A DNA stretch of 64,000 bases from Pedobacter sp. KBS0701 (GTDB taxonomy: Bacteria; Bacteroidota; Bacteroidia; Sphingobacteriales; Sphingobacteriaceae): NCBI RefSeq assembly GCF_005938645.2, contig NZ_CP042171.1:4960001-5024000 (forward strand). Direction: 5' to 3'. The notes under the pieces were generated by a model. That model was not told where the DNA came from. It saw nothing but the letters and a program-made list of their open reading frames with translations, and did not search any database. Positions 17,706-27,446 of this stretch are shown here, piece by piece. Made by a program: the position numbers and the translations under genes. Numbering within the stretch: position 1 is the first letter of the stretch; every line of letters begins with the position of its first letter.

Positions 17706-18997
17706 TAATCTACACGGTACTTACGGAACCAGGTATCGTTCAGGGTAAAACCTAAATGGAAGTTAATATATTGCTCTTTAACCAGGTTATTATTTAATGT
17801 TCCTCTTTGTCCAAGTTCTGTTGTAAAATTGATTTTATAAAATGCAGTACCGCCATTAGCAGTAGGTAGCGGGAAACCAAAACCTAATGATGCTCCCATT
17901 TGTTTGATATCCTGATTACCGATCTTGATATAAGTTTTATCATAATTAACACCAATGCGGTAATCTATACGTTTCAGGTAACTGTTGTAAGAAAATGCAT
18001 CTGGTGTCCATTGACCTCCCAACGAAGCACCCCAGCTATCTTGCAAACCCTGGTTTACATTATTGATACTTGTTGCAGACCATTTACCCATTCTAAAATC
18101 GGCACCAATTAACCACTTATCGTTCTGTTGGATAGCGATCCCGAAATTGTGTGTTAAGGGTAAAGTAAGATTGGATTTTCCGTTATTCACCGTATTTAAC
18201 GTATCTGCCGCAGTACTTTCATTCCCATCCTGATCTCTTGTATACAGCGTAGCGTAAGAAGTTAGTGTTGAGTTTACTTTTCCGGAAGTGCTTCCGGAGT
18301 AACCCAAGGTAACAATCGTTTTCTTACCCAATGTAAAATCGTATTGAATACCGTACGAATAGCTTAAGCCGGCAACACTATTTTTGGTCTGAAGTTTTGC
18401 ATTGTAAGAACTTGCACTGTTAAATTCAGTAGCGCGGCTGGTTTGAAGATTTCCGAAAATATATTCCAGGTTACCACCAATCCTTAAATGGTCGCCAAAA
18501 CGGTAACCATAGCCCAAATAAGCTTTTGATAAACCACCTTCTCCTTCATAAAGCTGATTTAAGGTTGTGGTATCAACTTTCACGGTGTTCCTGTAATTAT
18601 AACCCAGATCGGAATATGGTAAAATACCAAAACTCAATGCCGATCTTCTGGTAACCGGAGCTGCAAATGCCAGGTGACTAAAAGTAGAATTGAAACTTGA
18701 CTCGCTTAAGTTGTTGCGTGTTAAATTGGTTACACTTGCACTCATACCAATATCAATTGTGGTTAACGAAATACCCGCATAAGATGCCGGATTCTGCATA
18801 TTGATATTATTAAAACCGGTAACTTTACTTACAGCAGTAGAAATTCCGCCCATTGCCCTAAACTGGGGCAACAAAGATCCTTTTATATTTCCAAGTCCAT
18901 ATCTTGAATATGGTGATGAAGTGGTAACCTGCGCCTGAGCACTTAAACCACAAACTAGAACGAGTATGGCTGCAATATAATTTATTCTTTTGTACAT
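17705..18997 (-). CDS. Outer membrane beta-barrel protein, FadL-like
   Basis: A 430-residue exported barrel: signal peptide ending GLSAQAQ, then SSPYSRYGLGNI, RAMGGISTAVS and FNNINMQNPASYA. The NPA motif after a Gly-rich start is typical of FadL/TodX-like Bacteroidota porins. Alternating hydrophobic strands fill the rest, and the protein ends near an aromatic strand (LGFTLNDTWFRKYRVD). I chose the ATG at 18997, one base after the coaX stop, over 19018. It is always hard to give such barrels a substrate; between coaX and lptC it may simply be a conserved Bacteroidota operon member. Confidence 0.8.
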   Translation of the reverse strand: MYKRINYIAAILVLVCGLSAQAQVTTSSPYSRYGLGNIKGSLLPQFRAMGGISTAVSKVTGFNNINMQNPASYAGISLTTIDIGMSASVTNLTRNNLSESSFNSTFSHLAFAAPVTRRSALSFGILPYSDLGYNYRNTVKVDTTTLNQLYEGEGGLSKAYLGYGYRFGDHLRIGGNLEYIFGNLQTSRATEFNSASSYNAKLQTKNSVAGLSYSYGIQYDFTLGKKTIVTLGYSGSTSGKVNSTLTSYATLYTRDQDGNESTAADTLNTVNNGKSNLTLPLTHNFGIAIQQNDKWLIGADFRMGKWSATSINNVNQGLQDSWGASLGGQWTPDAFSYNSYLKRIDYRIGVNYDKTYIKIGNQDIKQMGASLGFGFPLPTANGGTAFYKINFTTELGQRGTLNNNLVKEQYINFHLGFTLNDTWFRKYRVD

Positions 18998-18998
18998 T

Positions 18999-19733
18999 TT
19001 AATCTGCAATAGCTTCATTTAATCCTTTTAATACTAAGTAAGGATCTTTTATAATTTGAGGCGCAAAGATGCTGTTTTGTAATTGTTTATACAAAAAATT
19101 AGCATCTCCCCCTGTTATAATTACCTTCAGAGCACTTTCTTTTTTATTATTTAGGGCGATAAAGCCTTCAATTTCGTTTATTATTCCCTGTAAAACGCCA
19201 TTCCTGATTGCTGATTGTGTATCAGTACCTTCCACAATATCTTCATTTGCATCCCACTCTACCAAAGGCAAACGGCCCGTAAATTCATGTACAGCCCTGA
19301 ACCGCATTTTAATGCCCGGACTTATGCTACCGCCAAAATATTCCTTAGAACTGGTTAAAACATCATAAGTAATACAGGTACCGGCATCAACCACCAAACT
19401 TGCATTTGCCGGATGCAAACCATTTGCGCCCAAAATAGCCGCCCACCTATCTAATCCCAAAGTAACCGGCGTTTTATATCTATTTTGTACTCCAGTCGTC
19501 AATAGCGTTGAAAAACGGATATATTCAGTATGCTTTTTTAAAAATACTTCTAACGGTCCGATTTCCTGGTTAACACTACTGATGATAGATTTCGCCGGCG
19601 AAAACTTCTCAATCAATTGAGCCAGATCAAGTATTCCAATTTTATTGAAACGCTGATGGTGAACAATTTCTTTATTTGCAAAAACACCAACCTTAACAGC
19701 AGAATTTCCAATATCAATGCTTAGCCTACGCAT
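18999..19733 (-). CDS. coaX: Type III pantothenate kinase
   Basis: A 244-residue kinase of the ASKHA fold that phosphorylates pantothenate, the first step of coenzyme A synthesis. It has the phosphate-binding motif LSIDIGNSAVKVGVF at the N-terminus, TPVTLGLDRWAAILGA with the conserved Asp, VVDAGTCITYDVL, FGGSISPGIKMRF and VIITGGDA near the end. It is the first gene of the coaX-OMP-lptC run. Confidence 0.93.
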   Translation of the reverse strand: MRRLSIDIGNSAVKVGVFANKEIVHHQRFNKIGILDLAQLIEKFSPAKSIISSVNQEIGPLEVFLKKHTEYIRFSTLLTTGVQNRYKTPVTLGLDRWAAILGANGLHPANASLVVDAGTCITYDVLTSSKEYFGGSISPGIKMRFRAVHEFTGRLPLVEWDANEDIVEGTDTQSAIRNGVLQGIINEIEGFIALNNKKESALKVIITGGDANFLYKQLQNSIFAPQIIKDPYLVLKGLNEAIAD

Positions 19734-19887
19734 TTAAATTCTCCCGCAGCGAATAATATGTTCTTAGAAATTCCAATGACTCCATTTTTTATCCATCTTA
19801 ATTAAAACTAAAAAGCTTTAATTTTAAAATCATCCACAAAGCTATTAATCTTTGTTAAGTTTCGTTCCGCTTATTTGTTAAAAAAGG

Positions 19888-20868
19888 TTAAACAAACAGA
19901 AAATACTGTATTGAAAGCACAAATAAAACGAACAATGTTTCATAAAACCAACGCTTTTTGGCATTACTAAAATAGTAAGCCAACAGTACCGATCCCGGTG
20001 GTACACAAAGCAAAAAATGCCAGGTCCTGAAATCCGGTTTCAGGTAAAAACTAGCTGCTGAAACAATAAACATGAAAAATAACAACTGAAAACTTTTCCG
20101 GGTGCTGATAAAACTCCTGAAGAAATTTTCACGTAGCTGTAGTGATGCCAGTATGATAATTACTGTAACCGGGATAAGCACCAAATAATCGTTATAATTG
20201 ATTTTAAACACCGAAGGAAACTTATTACCCAATGGCTTCCATATCTGATAAAAGGAGCTTAGATTATCATTCCAGTAATAAAATACGGCCAAAAAAAAGA
20301 AAACGGTGATAAAACCAATTAAGCCTGCCACCCATTCGCGCCAGTTAAATGACCTAAAAAGCAACAGTGCTAAAAAGATCATCATTAACATGGTCATAAA
20401 CGGAAAGTAAATGAGTGTCCCAACTGCAATAATCATCCCGATATCGAAAACAGTGGTAATGGAATTCGCACTCTTACCCAGTTTTAAAAACTTATCTATA
20501 ATCCAGATCAGCAGAAAGTTGCATAACAATGCCGGACTTAGGATCATAAAAGGCATAAATAAGCTTGTTCCTGTGATAAACATCAGGCCTGGCAGGAAAC
20601 TGGGTTTGGCCAATAAATTATGATTATTTACAATCCGGTTGAAAATTAATGCCTGCACATAAACCAAAAGTGCCGCAATAAAAATATTGGAATATGGGGT
20701 AAAGACATTATCTAAATCAATATTGATCAGCAACCGGGCAAAAGGTTCTAAAAAATCAAAGTTCAGCTTATCATGCGTTTCCTGAAAAATGGCAATACGC
20801 AAAAAGAACGTGTATGCCAGCAAGAATACGAGGTTAATTGGATTTAGCTTTCTAAACTGATTAATCAT
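19888..20868 (-). CDS. DUF6427 family multi-pass membrane protein
   Basis: A 326-residue protein with about nine to ten hydrophobic segments spread over its whole length and the start MINQFRKLNPINLVFLLAYTFFLR, characteristic of DUF6427 in Bacteroidota. Function unknown. It stands alone, 154 bp from coaX, with a long repeat-rich region upstream. Confidence 0.8.
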   Translation of the reverse strand: MINQFRKLNPINLVFLLAYTFFLRIAIFQETHDKLNFDFLEPFARLLINIDLDNVFTPYSNIFIAALLVYVQALIFNRIVNNHNLLAKPSFLPGLMFITGTSLFMPFMILSPALLCNFLLIWIIDKFLKLGKSANSITTVFDIGMIIAVGTLIYFPFMTMLMMIFLALLLFRSFNWREWVAGLIGFITVFFFLAVFYYWNDNLSSFYQIWKPLGNKFPSVFKINYNDYLVLIPVTVIIILASLQLRENFFRSFISTRKSFQLLFFMFIVSAASFYLKPDFRTWHFLLCVPPGSVLLAYYFSNAKKRWFYETLFVLFVLSIQYFLFV

Positions 20869-20914
20869 GCCTTTAAAAGAGTAGGCAAAGTAAAGAAAAT
20901 AATTTAAGACTAGG

Positions 20915-21020
20915 GGAAGAAAGATTAAAGCGGAAAGGCAAAAGCGGAAAGCTAAAAGACCAAAGATTAAAGCGAAAAGACTAAAGCTAAAAGACCAAAG
21001 CTTAATCGGAAAGAACTAAA
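20915..21020. repeat. Degenerate purine-rich tandem repeat
   Basis: Loose repeats of units such as attaaagcggaaag, gctaaaagaccaaag and gcgaaaagactaaag, upstream of the DUF6427 gene. Almost only A and G in one strand; no coding frame. It adjoins the 239-bp tandem array. Confidence 0.65.
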
Positions 21021-21050
21021 GGGAAAATTTATAGTCAGATCATTATAGAA

Positions 21051-21701
21051 TTGTCAGTCTGAGCGGAGTCGAAGACTGGTTGACAGGTAAAAAGCAAAAA
21101 TGCTAAAAAAAGATGCTCTTGTTTTTTGAAAAGCAGGTTCCTGTTCTTTTCGGTTCCGCCAGTCCTGCCATCCGCTTTATCCCGATGAAAAATCGGGATG
21201 CCCGCTTCTGTCAGGTTTAGATTACTCAATACTGTACGGTAACTAAATAAGCGAAAATAAAACATCATCTCATTAAAGATACCCAAGCTTTGTCAGTCTG
21301 AGCGGAGTCGAAGACTGGTTGACAGGTAAAAAGCAAAAATGCTAAAAAAAGATGCTCTTGTTTTTTGAAAAGCAGGTTCCTGTTCTTTTCGGTTCCGCCA
21401 GTCCTGCCATCCGCTTTATCCCGATGAAAAATCGGGATGCCCGCTTCTGTCAGGTTTAGATTACTCAATACTGTGCGGTAACTAAATAAGCGAAAATAAA
21501 ACATCATCTCATTAAAGATACCCAAGCTTTGTCAGTCTGAGCGGAGTCGAAGACTGGTTGTCAGGTAAAAAGCAAAAATGCTAAAAAAAGATGCTCTTGT
21601 TTTTTGAAAAGCAGGTTCCTGTTCTTTTCGGTTCCGCCAGTCCTGCCATCCGCTTTATCCCGATGAAAAATCGGGATGCCCGCTTCTGTCAGGTTTAGAT
21701 A
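21051..21701. repeat. 239-bp tandem repeat, 2.7 copies
   Basis: Copies begin at 21051, 21290 and 21529 with ttgtcagtctgagcgg, an exact 239-bp period. The third copy stops after about 172 bp (gtcaggtttagat). The copies are almost identical: one A/G difference near the ends of copies 1 and 2 (ctgtacgg, ctgtgcgg) and one A/T difference in copy 3 (ggttgtcagg). Each copy contains a small hairpin (tcccgatgaaaaatcggga). The near identity means recent expansion, and copy number may vary between strains. Open frames across the copies do not look like protein. Confidence 0.9.
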
Positions 21702-21870
21702 ACAATGTTACGGTGCAAGAAAACGTTCGAGCTTATAGTCACTTATGTCTTACATGGTTCAAAACTGTATCGCTTAAGATTCTTCACTGCGTTCAGAATG
21801 ACAACTAATTGTAGCTTCAATGCCAGGGGGCCTTCGACTAAGCTACCATCCACAAACTCCAATAACATGG

Positions 21871-21993
21871 CCGTCATCTCGACCGGAGCAACGCGAAGTG
21901 GAGAGATCTATTTAGTTAGATTTTGCTTCGCAGAGCCTTCGGGTTCTCCACTGCGTTGCACCCGATGGCTATCGGGTCCGCTCGAAATGACGG
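21871..21993. repeat. Dispersed imperfect palindromic repeat
   Basis: Ends ccgtcatctcga (21871) and tcgaaatgacgg (to 21993) are inverted. Inside are agcaacgcgaagtggagagatct and, on return, tctccactgcgttgca, plus the palindrome cccgatggctatcggg. The same family occurs at 51866-51957. This is typical of REP-like extragenic repeats in Pedobacter-type genomes. Confidence 0.7.
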
Positions 21994-22128
21994 TAACACG
22001 AGGGAATTTTTACATGAAGATTAATTACTGTCACTCATGTTGATTTTAAGCGATTAATTAACCCTCAGGGTGACAATAGAGGGTAAATTGACTTTAGACT
22101 CGGAACTTAAGACCCAAGACTAAAAAAA

Positions 22129-23118
22129 TTAAACCCTCGCGTATTTCTTCACCATATCATCAATGATCTGCGCGGTTTCATCAGGAAAATTAAATTCGTG
22201 CTTTTGAGGATTTTCTACCCAGTTTTTAACAATCGGCAACCAGTTTCTGGTACTTCCCCAAATTACTGGTAAACCGAACTGCTTTAAAGCATAAGCATTA
22301 CATTGCTGTTCAAACTGGAAACGCATAGGGGCCACCAATAATTTTTTCTTCAAATAAAGTGCTTCTGCCGGGCCCTCAAAGCCCCCACCGGTAAATAGCC
22401 CCTCGCAGGTGGCCAAACTTTTATTAAATTTCTCGTTATTAACCGGCTCTACAAAAACATTCCCTTCCTGATAGGCAACTTTGCTGTGTTTAGAAAAAAC
22501 CTGCCAGGTAACTTCAGGGAGTTGTGTAAAAAGCTTCACCAGGCGTTTATCATCAATGGCTGGAAGATAGACCGTATAATGCCCTAAATTTTCACTTTTC
22601 AGATTTCGGATCTCTGCCCTGATGACCGGAGTATGAATAAAACTATCGTAGCGATCGAAATGAAAGCCAATGTGGTATTTGGTAGGTGCATAGCGGCTCA
22701 AAATAAGCTTGCCCCAGTCTAAAGTTCTCGGGCGTGGTACCTTTTTAGATTTAAATGCAGCCTGATGGCTTAAAGAGACACATTCGATACCCTGCAGTTT
22801 ACAGGCCCAGGCACTCACGGGCTCAAAATCGTTAACGATCAGATTATAATCTTTAAGTGGCAGCTGCTTCATATCTTTCCTGAAACGAAAAAGATTCATG
22901 TTCAGCCAGGTTTTAAAATGGTCTACACCACCTTTTTTTCCAAAGATAAAACTGAAACCATGTAATTGGTATTTTACGGGCTGACTGAGTTTCACATCAG
23001 CCTGGGTACCACTCACTAAAATATCCAGTTCGCCATATTTTTGAAGCAAGGGAATAATTTCCCTGGCTCTGCTGATATGACCATTACCTGTTCCCTGTAT
23101 TGCGTAAAGTATCTTCAT
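22129..23118 (-). CDS. MJ1255/VC2487 family glycosyltransferase
   Basis: A 329-residue GT-B glycosyltransferase-like protein. The N-terminus MKILYAIQGTGNGHISRAREI has the GNGH loop of this family (TIGR00661), VNDFEPVSAWACK and SLSHQ follow, and the C-terminal donor-binding part has GLFTGGGFEGPAEALYLKKKLLVAPM. The acceptor is unknown; related enzymes may transfer sugars to lipids. The next gene downstream on the other side, 20 nt upstream in transcription, is an LpxH-like phosphoesterase, a pairing often seen in Bacteroidota and suggesting a role in envelope lipid or lipid A-like chemistry. Confidence 0.83.
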   Translation of the reverse strand: MKILYAIQGTGNGHISRAREIIPLLQKYGELDILVSGTQADVKLSQPVKYQLHGFSFIFGKKGGVDHFKTWLNMNLFRFRKDMKQLPLKDYNLIVNDFEPVSAWACKLQGIECVSLSHQAAFKSKKVPRPRTLDWGKLILSRYAPTKYHIGFHFDRYDSFIHTPVIRAEIRNLKSENLGHYTVYLPAIDDKRLVKLFTQLPEVTWQVFSKHSKVAYQEGNVFVEPVNNEKFNKSLATCEGLFTGGGFEGPAEALYLKKKLLVAPMRFQFEQQCNAYALKQFGLPVIWGSTRNWLPIVKNWVENPQKHEFNFPDETAQIIDDMVKKYARV

Positions 23119-23138
23119 TTATGCCCGAATATCTAAAA

Positions 23139-23993
23139 TTATTGGGCAATTTCATATTTTATATTCTGTAAAAGAATATTTATGTCGAGTTTACTTTTTA
23201 AATCTTCAGCATCAGAAAGAATTCCTTCATCCAACTGGTCTTTTGTAAAGTGTTGATGCTCATACTTAAATACGGTCCAGTTTTTATCCTGATATTCTAA
23301 CGCGGTTAAACTTTCTACCCAATCGCCGCTGTTCAGGTAAGTTACTTTTCCATCTTCAGTGGCAATTTCGCGTTGCTCGGCCTGATGAATATGACCGCAA
23401 ACGACATACTGATAACCTTTTTCGATGGCCAGTTCTGCTGCAGTTTGTTCAAAACTATTAATAAACTTAACGGCATCTTTAAACTTAGCTTTGATTTTTT
23501 TCGAAAAACTCATCTTCTCCCTTCTAAATGCGGTTAGTACCCAGTTTACAAAACTGTTAATAAGGATCAGCGTATCGTAACCCACCGCTCCTAATTTAGC
23601 CAGCCATTTAGAATGCTGCATGGTGACGTCAAAAACATCACCATGAAAAAACCATGCTTTTTTACCATCAAGCTCTAAAATCAGCTTATTCTGAAGGTGA
23701 AAAGTACCCATCTCCATGCCGTCGAATTTGCGGAGCATCTCATCGTGGTTCCCGGTCAGGTAATGCACCTGAACACCCTCTGAAACAAATTTCATCAGTT
23801 TACGGATTACTTTCATGTGCGACTCGGGCCAGTAACTTTTACTAAACTGCCAGATATCGATGATATCACCGTTTAGAATCAATGTTTTGGGTTTAATGCT
23901 TTTCAGATACTTTAAAAGTTCTTTTGCATGACAGCCATAAGTACCTAAATGTACATCGGAGATTACGACTACATCGACATTTCTTTTATCCAT
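23139..23993 (-). CDS. UDP-2,3-diacylglucosamine diphosphatase-like metallophosphoesterase
   Basis: A 284-residue calcineurin-like phosphoesterase. Metal-binding motifs are in order: VVISDVHLGTYG (DxH), LILNGDIIDIW (GD), YLTGNHDEMLRKF (GNHD), FHGDVFD and VVCGHIHQAE (GHxH). These resemble the LpxH group, which cleaves UDP-2,3-diacylglucosamine to lipid X in lipid A synthesis, although the genome may hold a separate true LpxH. It lies 20 nt before the MJ1255-type glycosyltransferase and is likely co-transcribed with it. The precise substrate is not determined by sequence. Confidence 0.85.
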   Translation of the reverse strand: MDKRNVDVVVISDVHLGTYGCHAKELLKYLKSIKPKTLILNGDIIDIWQFSKSYWPESHMKVIRKLMKFVSEGVQVHYLTGNHDEMLRKFDGMEMGTFHLQNKLILELDGKKAWFFHGDVFDVTMQHSKWLAKLGAVGYDTLILINSFVNWVLTAFRREKMSFSKKIKAKFKDAVKFINSFEQTAAELAIEKGYQYVVCGHIHQAEQREIATEDGKVTYLNSGDWVESLTALEYQDKNWTVFKYEHQHFTKDQLDEGILSDAEDLKSKLDINILLQNIKYEIAQ

Positions 23994-24064
23994 AAAAGGG
24001 AAATTTTAGGGGGAAGGATATTGTTACCGCCCGGTTAAAGCAGTTTAGAGATAAATTAGTTGTG

Positions 24065-24160
24065 TTACCACTCTTCTTCCTCATCGAGTTTTACCTCAAA
24101 AGGGCTAAAGAAATAAAGTACGACAATTAATAAGCATACGGCAAAGAATGACTCTAACAT
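24065..24160 (-). CDS. Small 31-residue single-pass membrane peptide
   Basis: An ATG at 24160 opens a 31-codon frame ending with TAA at 24065. The peptide has a start MLESFFAVCLLIVVLYFF that forms one hydrophobic segment, then SPFEVKLD and a terminal EEEEW. A hydrophobic stretch followed by an acidic tail is unlikely in random AT-rich DNA and suggests a real small membrane protein. It lies about 70 nt upstream of the phosphoesterase gene on the same strand, so it could lead that operon. I do not recognise a family. Confidence 0.55.
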   Translation of the reverse strand: MLESFFAVCLLIVVLYFFSPFEVKLDEEEEW

Positions 24161-24809
24161 ATCACCTGATTTTTCATTACAAAGATAAGACGCTGTATAT
24201 CAAACAAATGTTACGACATTGTTAAATTTTATTACAAGTTGGTTCAATGGTTCATTAGTTCGTTGGCCATTGGTTCATTTGTCATTGGTTCACTAGCTAT
24301 TTGTTGACTGGTTATTGGTTTATTGGTGTTAATTGGTATGGTCTCCGTTTAACCGCAGAGTACGCAAAGGGAAGGCGCAGAGGGCACAGAGTTGGGAGCA
24401 TAGTTGATATGAATAATAGACTGCGGACTGATAATCTATTTTTGCGTCGTCATCCTCGCGCAGGCGGGGGATCTTAAAGCACACGCTAGTAGTGATCCTT
24501 GTGAGATTGCAAACCTGTTACCCAAAAAACCATCACTCAAATTAATTTTTACGCAATACCCTCAAAATGACAATTGCGCTTTATAGATCCTGAAACAAGT
24601 TCAGGAAGACGATCGCGGGTGTGAATGCAGAGCATCATAAGGTGCTTAGTAAACTCATCTCAATAGATCCTTTGACTACGCTCAGGATGACAAATTGTGG
24701 GGATTGAGCTTGGGTTAATGACTTCCGACCCAGAACAGCAGCCCCCGTACTAAAAAACAAAACCCCGCAAGATTGAATCCTGCGGGGCGTAAATCTATTT
24801 AAAGAGATA
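24161..24809. other. Repeat-rich intergenic region
   Basis: About 650 bp without a gene apart from the terminator at its end. At 24237-24345 a T/G-rich motif of the type ttggttcat is repeated with variation. Then come pieces resembling dispersed Bacteroidota repeats (ccgcagagtacgcaaag, cgcgcaggcggggg, gactacgctcaggatgaca). Confidence 0.55.
24756..24790 (-). terminator. Intrinsic terminator of the YfhO gene
   Basis: Stem ccccgca / tgcgggg (24763-24769, 24781-24787) with an 11-nt loop, followed on the minus strand by ttttgttttttag. It lies about 20 nt beyond the stop codon. Confidence 0.8.
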
Positions 24810-27317
24810 TTAAGCTTTAACTGCTTTCTTTTTCTTCTTTTCTTCTGAATAAAATCCAAAGCCCAATCCGCCCAATAACAAGATCGATCCTGCCAAAGAG
24901 ATTTTCTCACCAGTGTAATACGATGTTGGATGGAAAATAAACTCAAGTTTATGGTTACCAGCTTCTAACTGCGCTGCACGTAAAACATAATCGGCCCTGA
25001 AGTATGGCTTCTCAACCCCGTCGATATACATTTTCCAGCCTTTATCATAATAGATCTCAGAAAACACTGCTATCACGTCTTTAGCGGTCGAATATTCGTA
25101 AGTTAAATGATCAGGGTTGTAGTTCGTTAATTTAATAAAACCTTCCTGACCGGTTCCTAAGCGCTTGGTATCGATCGATTTTTTGAAACTTTCGTCAACA
25201 ATAGCCTCCTTCTTCGCATCAAAACTGCTGATTGCCTTCATCTCTTCGTCAGCATTTTTAGCAAACTGAACACTTTGTACAAACCAGGCATTACCTGCAG
25301 CAGTTGCATTGCGCTGCATTTTATACGATCCGTTTTGCGGATCCTGTGTAATGATATACTTGGTATTTAACATATCCAGAACATCCTGGTTAACACTTTT
25401 AGTAAATTGATGCTGAATGAGTTCATCAAAACGTTTCAGTTTAGCGGCATGATAACCACCGATTGTTTTATGAAAATTAGAGGTACTGGCATCGCTAAAA
25501 GTATTTATAGAAGCATCAAATACCCTAAAATCCGGATCTTTATCAGCCATGATAAAATTATCAACGTCTCTTGGCTTAAAGAAGTCTGAAGCTGTTTTTT
25601 TGTATTCAAAGTTTTGGTTATTCAAATACCTACGATCCACCTGCCACATATCTACCAAAATAGCCAGGCCTAACAAGCCTAAAGCCAGTTGTGCATTTAA
25701 TTTCCTGGTAATAAATGCCCAAACTATTCCGAAACCAATAACCACAAAAAAGAATGAACGTAAAGCATCTGCGCGTCCTATTGCAATTCTGTCCTCAACT
25801 AATCCATTCGCTATCTTTTGCGCTACGGCAGCATTATTTTGCAAAGACTGCGTTAAAGCCTGCACAATCTGCATATGGTTTGATGCTTTAAAACTGAAGA
25901 ACATTGTAGGCACGATGGCTACAATTAAAGCAAAACCACCAGTAATAGCAGCAGACCAGGTTAATTTCCTGATCAATACCTTTTGGTCTGTATTCCCATC
26001 CTGGATTTCCTTTATTGCCAAAATTGCCAAAATTGGAACCATTAAACCAACTACTGCCAAAATTGATTCAACCGCTCTGAATTTATTATAAAGCGGGAAA
26101 TAATCGAAGAACAGATCACTTACCATAGGGAAGTGACGTCCAAAAGAAAGCAGAATGAATAAAACTGTTGTTGCCAATATCCACCACTTTAACTGGCTGC
26201 GAACAATGAATAAGCCAAAAACAAATAAGAAACAGATAATTGCACCGAAATAATAGCCGCCTTGTGTAAATGGTTTCTCTCCCCAGTACTGTTGCATATT
26301 TAATTGCCCTCCCAATTGCTGGATAGCCTGCGCAGTTTGAGTGGGGTCACCTCCTGTAATTTCGGCAACAGCTTTATACATATTCCCTTCAGGTTTTACT
26401 AACTTATCTACTCCTGAAGCGCCTCCATATAAATCTGGAATTAAAAAGGTAAAACTCTCCCCAACCCCCTGGCTCCATTGGTAAGCATACTCTTTCGACA
26501 TGCCTGCCCCTTTTTCCCCCGGTGCCGCTTCTGTAGCTGTTAGATTAGATTTTCCACGGTTTGTTTCTTTTGCATATTCTGCGGTAGACCATAATAAACT
26601 TGCGTTAATCATTAAAGCAATAGCCACCGAAAAAGCAAGAAAACCAAACGATTTTAATAAATTTGAAACGGTTTTATTCTTAAATGCCTGGTAAAATTCT
26701 ACAATAACGAATATAAAAATAGCCAGCATCAAATAGTACGTCATTTGAACGTGGTTCGTTCTTATTTCAAGGGCTAAAAATAGTGCCGTTAAACTAGCTC
26801 CATACCAATATCTGCCCCTTAACGTTAACAATATACTCGCTATTATTGGCGCGAAAAAACCAATTGCTAATGCCTTACTACTGTGCCCACTTGCAATTAA
26901 CACAAAATTGTACATTGTAAATGTAAAGGCAATTGCACCTGCCGCAGCGAGCCACGGATTAACCTTTAACACAATAAACAGGAAATAAGCGCCTAAAAGC
27001 AACAAAAGAACCGTACCTGTTGGATTTGGCAAGGCTTTAGTAATTAAAGCAATTCCATAAGTAGCCCCATTATAGGCATAAGGTACCCAAATTTGATAGG
27101 CAGGCATGCCACCAAACATCTGGTTGGTCCAAAGTGGTGCCTTTCCATCCTTTTCTTTAAAGTCCATAATTTCCTTCTGCATCGCTTGTGATTGGATCAC
27201 ATCACTTTGCGCTGGGGCTTTACCTACCAAGACAGGACTGAAGTAGGCAAAAGTAATGACTACAAAAAATGCAATAATGGCTAAGTGAATGCCATTTTTA
27301 TTAAACCAGTTATTCAT
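24810..27317 (-). CDS. YfhO family multi-pass membrane protein
   Basis: An 835-residue integral membrane protein with about a dozen hydrophobic helices, a large extracytoplasmic insertion and a soluble C-terminal domain (about 590-780), ending with a further helix and a Lys-rich tail. The pattern matches YfhO (PF09586), a GT-C-like family. In Bacillus YfhO is needed to glycosylate lipoteichoic acid. Acidic residues near the first loop (SDVIQSQAM) sit where GT-C catalytic residues are found. It probably transfers a sugar from a lipid carrier to a surface polymer; that is inference from the fold. A strong terminator follows. Confidence 0.83.
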   Translation of the reverse strand: MNNWFNKNGIHLAIIAFFVVITFAYFSPVLVGKAPAQSDVIQSQAMQKEIMDFKEKDGKAPLWTNQMFGGMPAYQIWVPYAYNGATYGIALITKALPNPTGTVLLLLLGAYFLFIVLKVNPWLAAAGAIAFTFTMYNFVLIASGHSSKALAIGFFAPIIASILLTLRGRYWYGASLTALFLALEIRTNHVQMTYYLMLAIFIFVIVEFYQAFKNKTVSNLLKSFGFLAFSVAIALMINASLLWSTAEYAKETNRGKSNLTATEAAPGEKGAGMSKEYAYQWSQGVGESFTFLIPDLYGGASGVDKLVKPEGNMYKAVAEITGGDPTQTAQAIQQLGGQLNMQQYWGEKPFTQGGYYFGAIICFLFVFGLFIVRSQLKWWILATTVLFILLSFGRHFPMVSDLFFDYFPLYNKFRAVESILAVVGLMVPILAILAIKEIQDGNTDQKVLIRKLTWSAAITGGFALIVAIVPTMFFSFKASNHMQIVQALTQSLQNNAAVAQKIANGLVEDRIAIGRADALRSFFFVVIGFGIVWAFITRKLNAQLALGLLGLAILVDMWQVDRRYLNNQNFEYKKTASDFFKPRDVDNFIMADKDPDFRVFDASINTFSDASTSNFHKTIGGYHAAKLKRFDELIQHQFTKSVNQDVLDMLNTKYIITQDPQNGSYKMQRNATAAGNAWFVQSVQFAKNADEEMKAISSFDAKKEAIVDESFKKSIDTKRLGTGQEGFIKLTNYNPDHLTYEYSTAKDVIAVFSEIYYDKGWKMYIDGVEKPYFRADYVLRAAQLEAGNHKLEFIFHPTSYYTGEKISLAGSILLLGGLGFGFYSEEKKKKKAVKA

Positions 27318-27446
27318 TAAGGTTTGTTTAAGTTTAAACGAACGTCAAAAATAAAAAATTGGGCGGTATAAAAAAGTAATAAATTAAATGCATGCTGAAT
27401 AAAAAATTAGATTTGTAATAAAGAATAAAAATTCAACCTATTTATT

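Noticed and set aside
21035..21525. Repeated 83-86 codon frames in the 239-bp tandem array
   Set aside because: They are the same non-coding repeat read twice; the translation is not protein-like and ends differently because of the flanks.
21051..21701. CRISPR array
   Set aside because: The repeat unit is 239 bp, tandem and near-identical, with no short repeats alternating with unique spacers and no cas genes nearby.
24635..24946. Minus-strand 103-codon frame overlapping the end of the YfhO gene
   Set aside because: It reads through the YfhO terminator and C-terminus in another frame; the product is basic and low in structure, as expected of a shadow frame.
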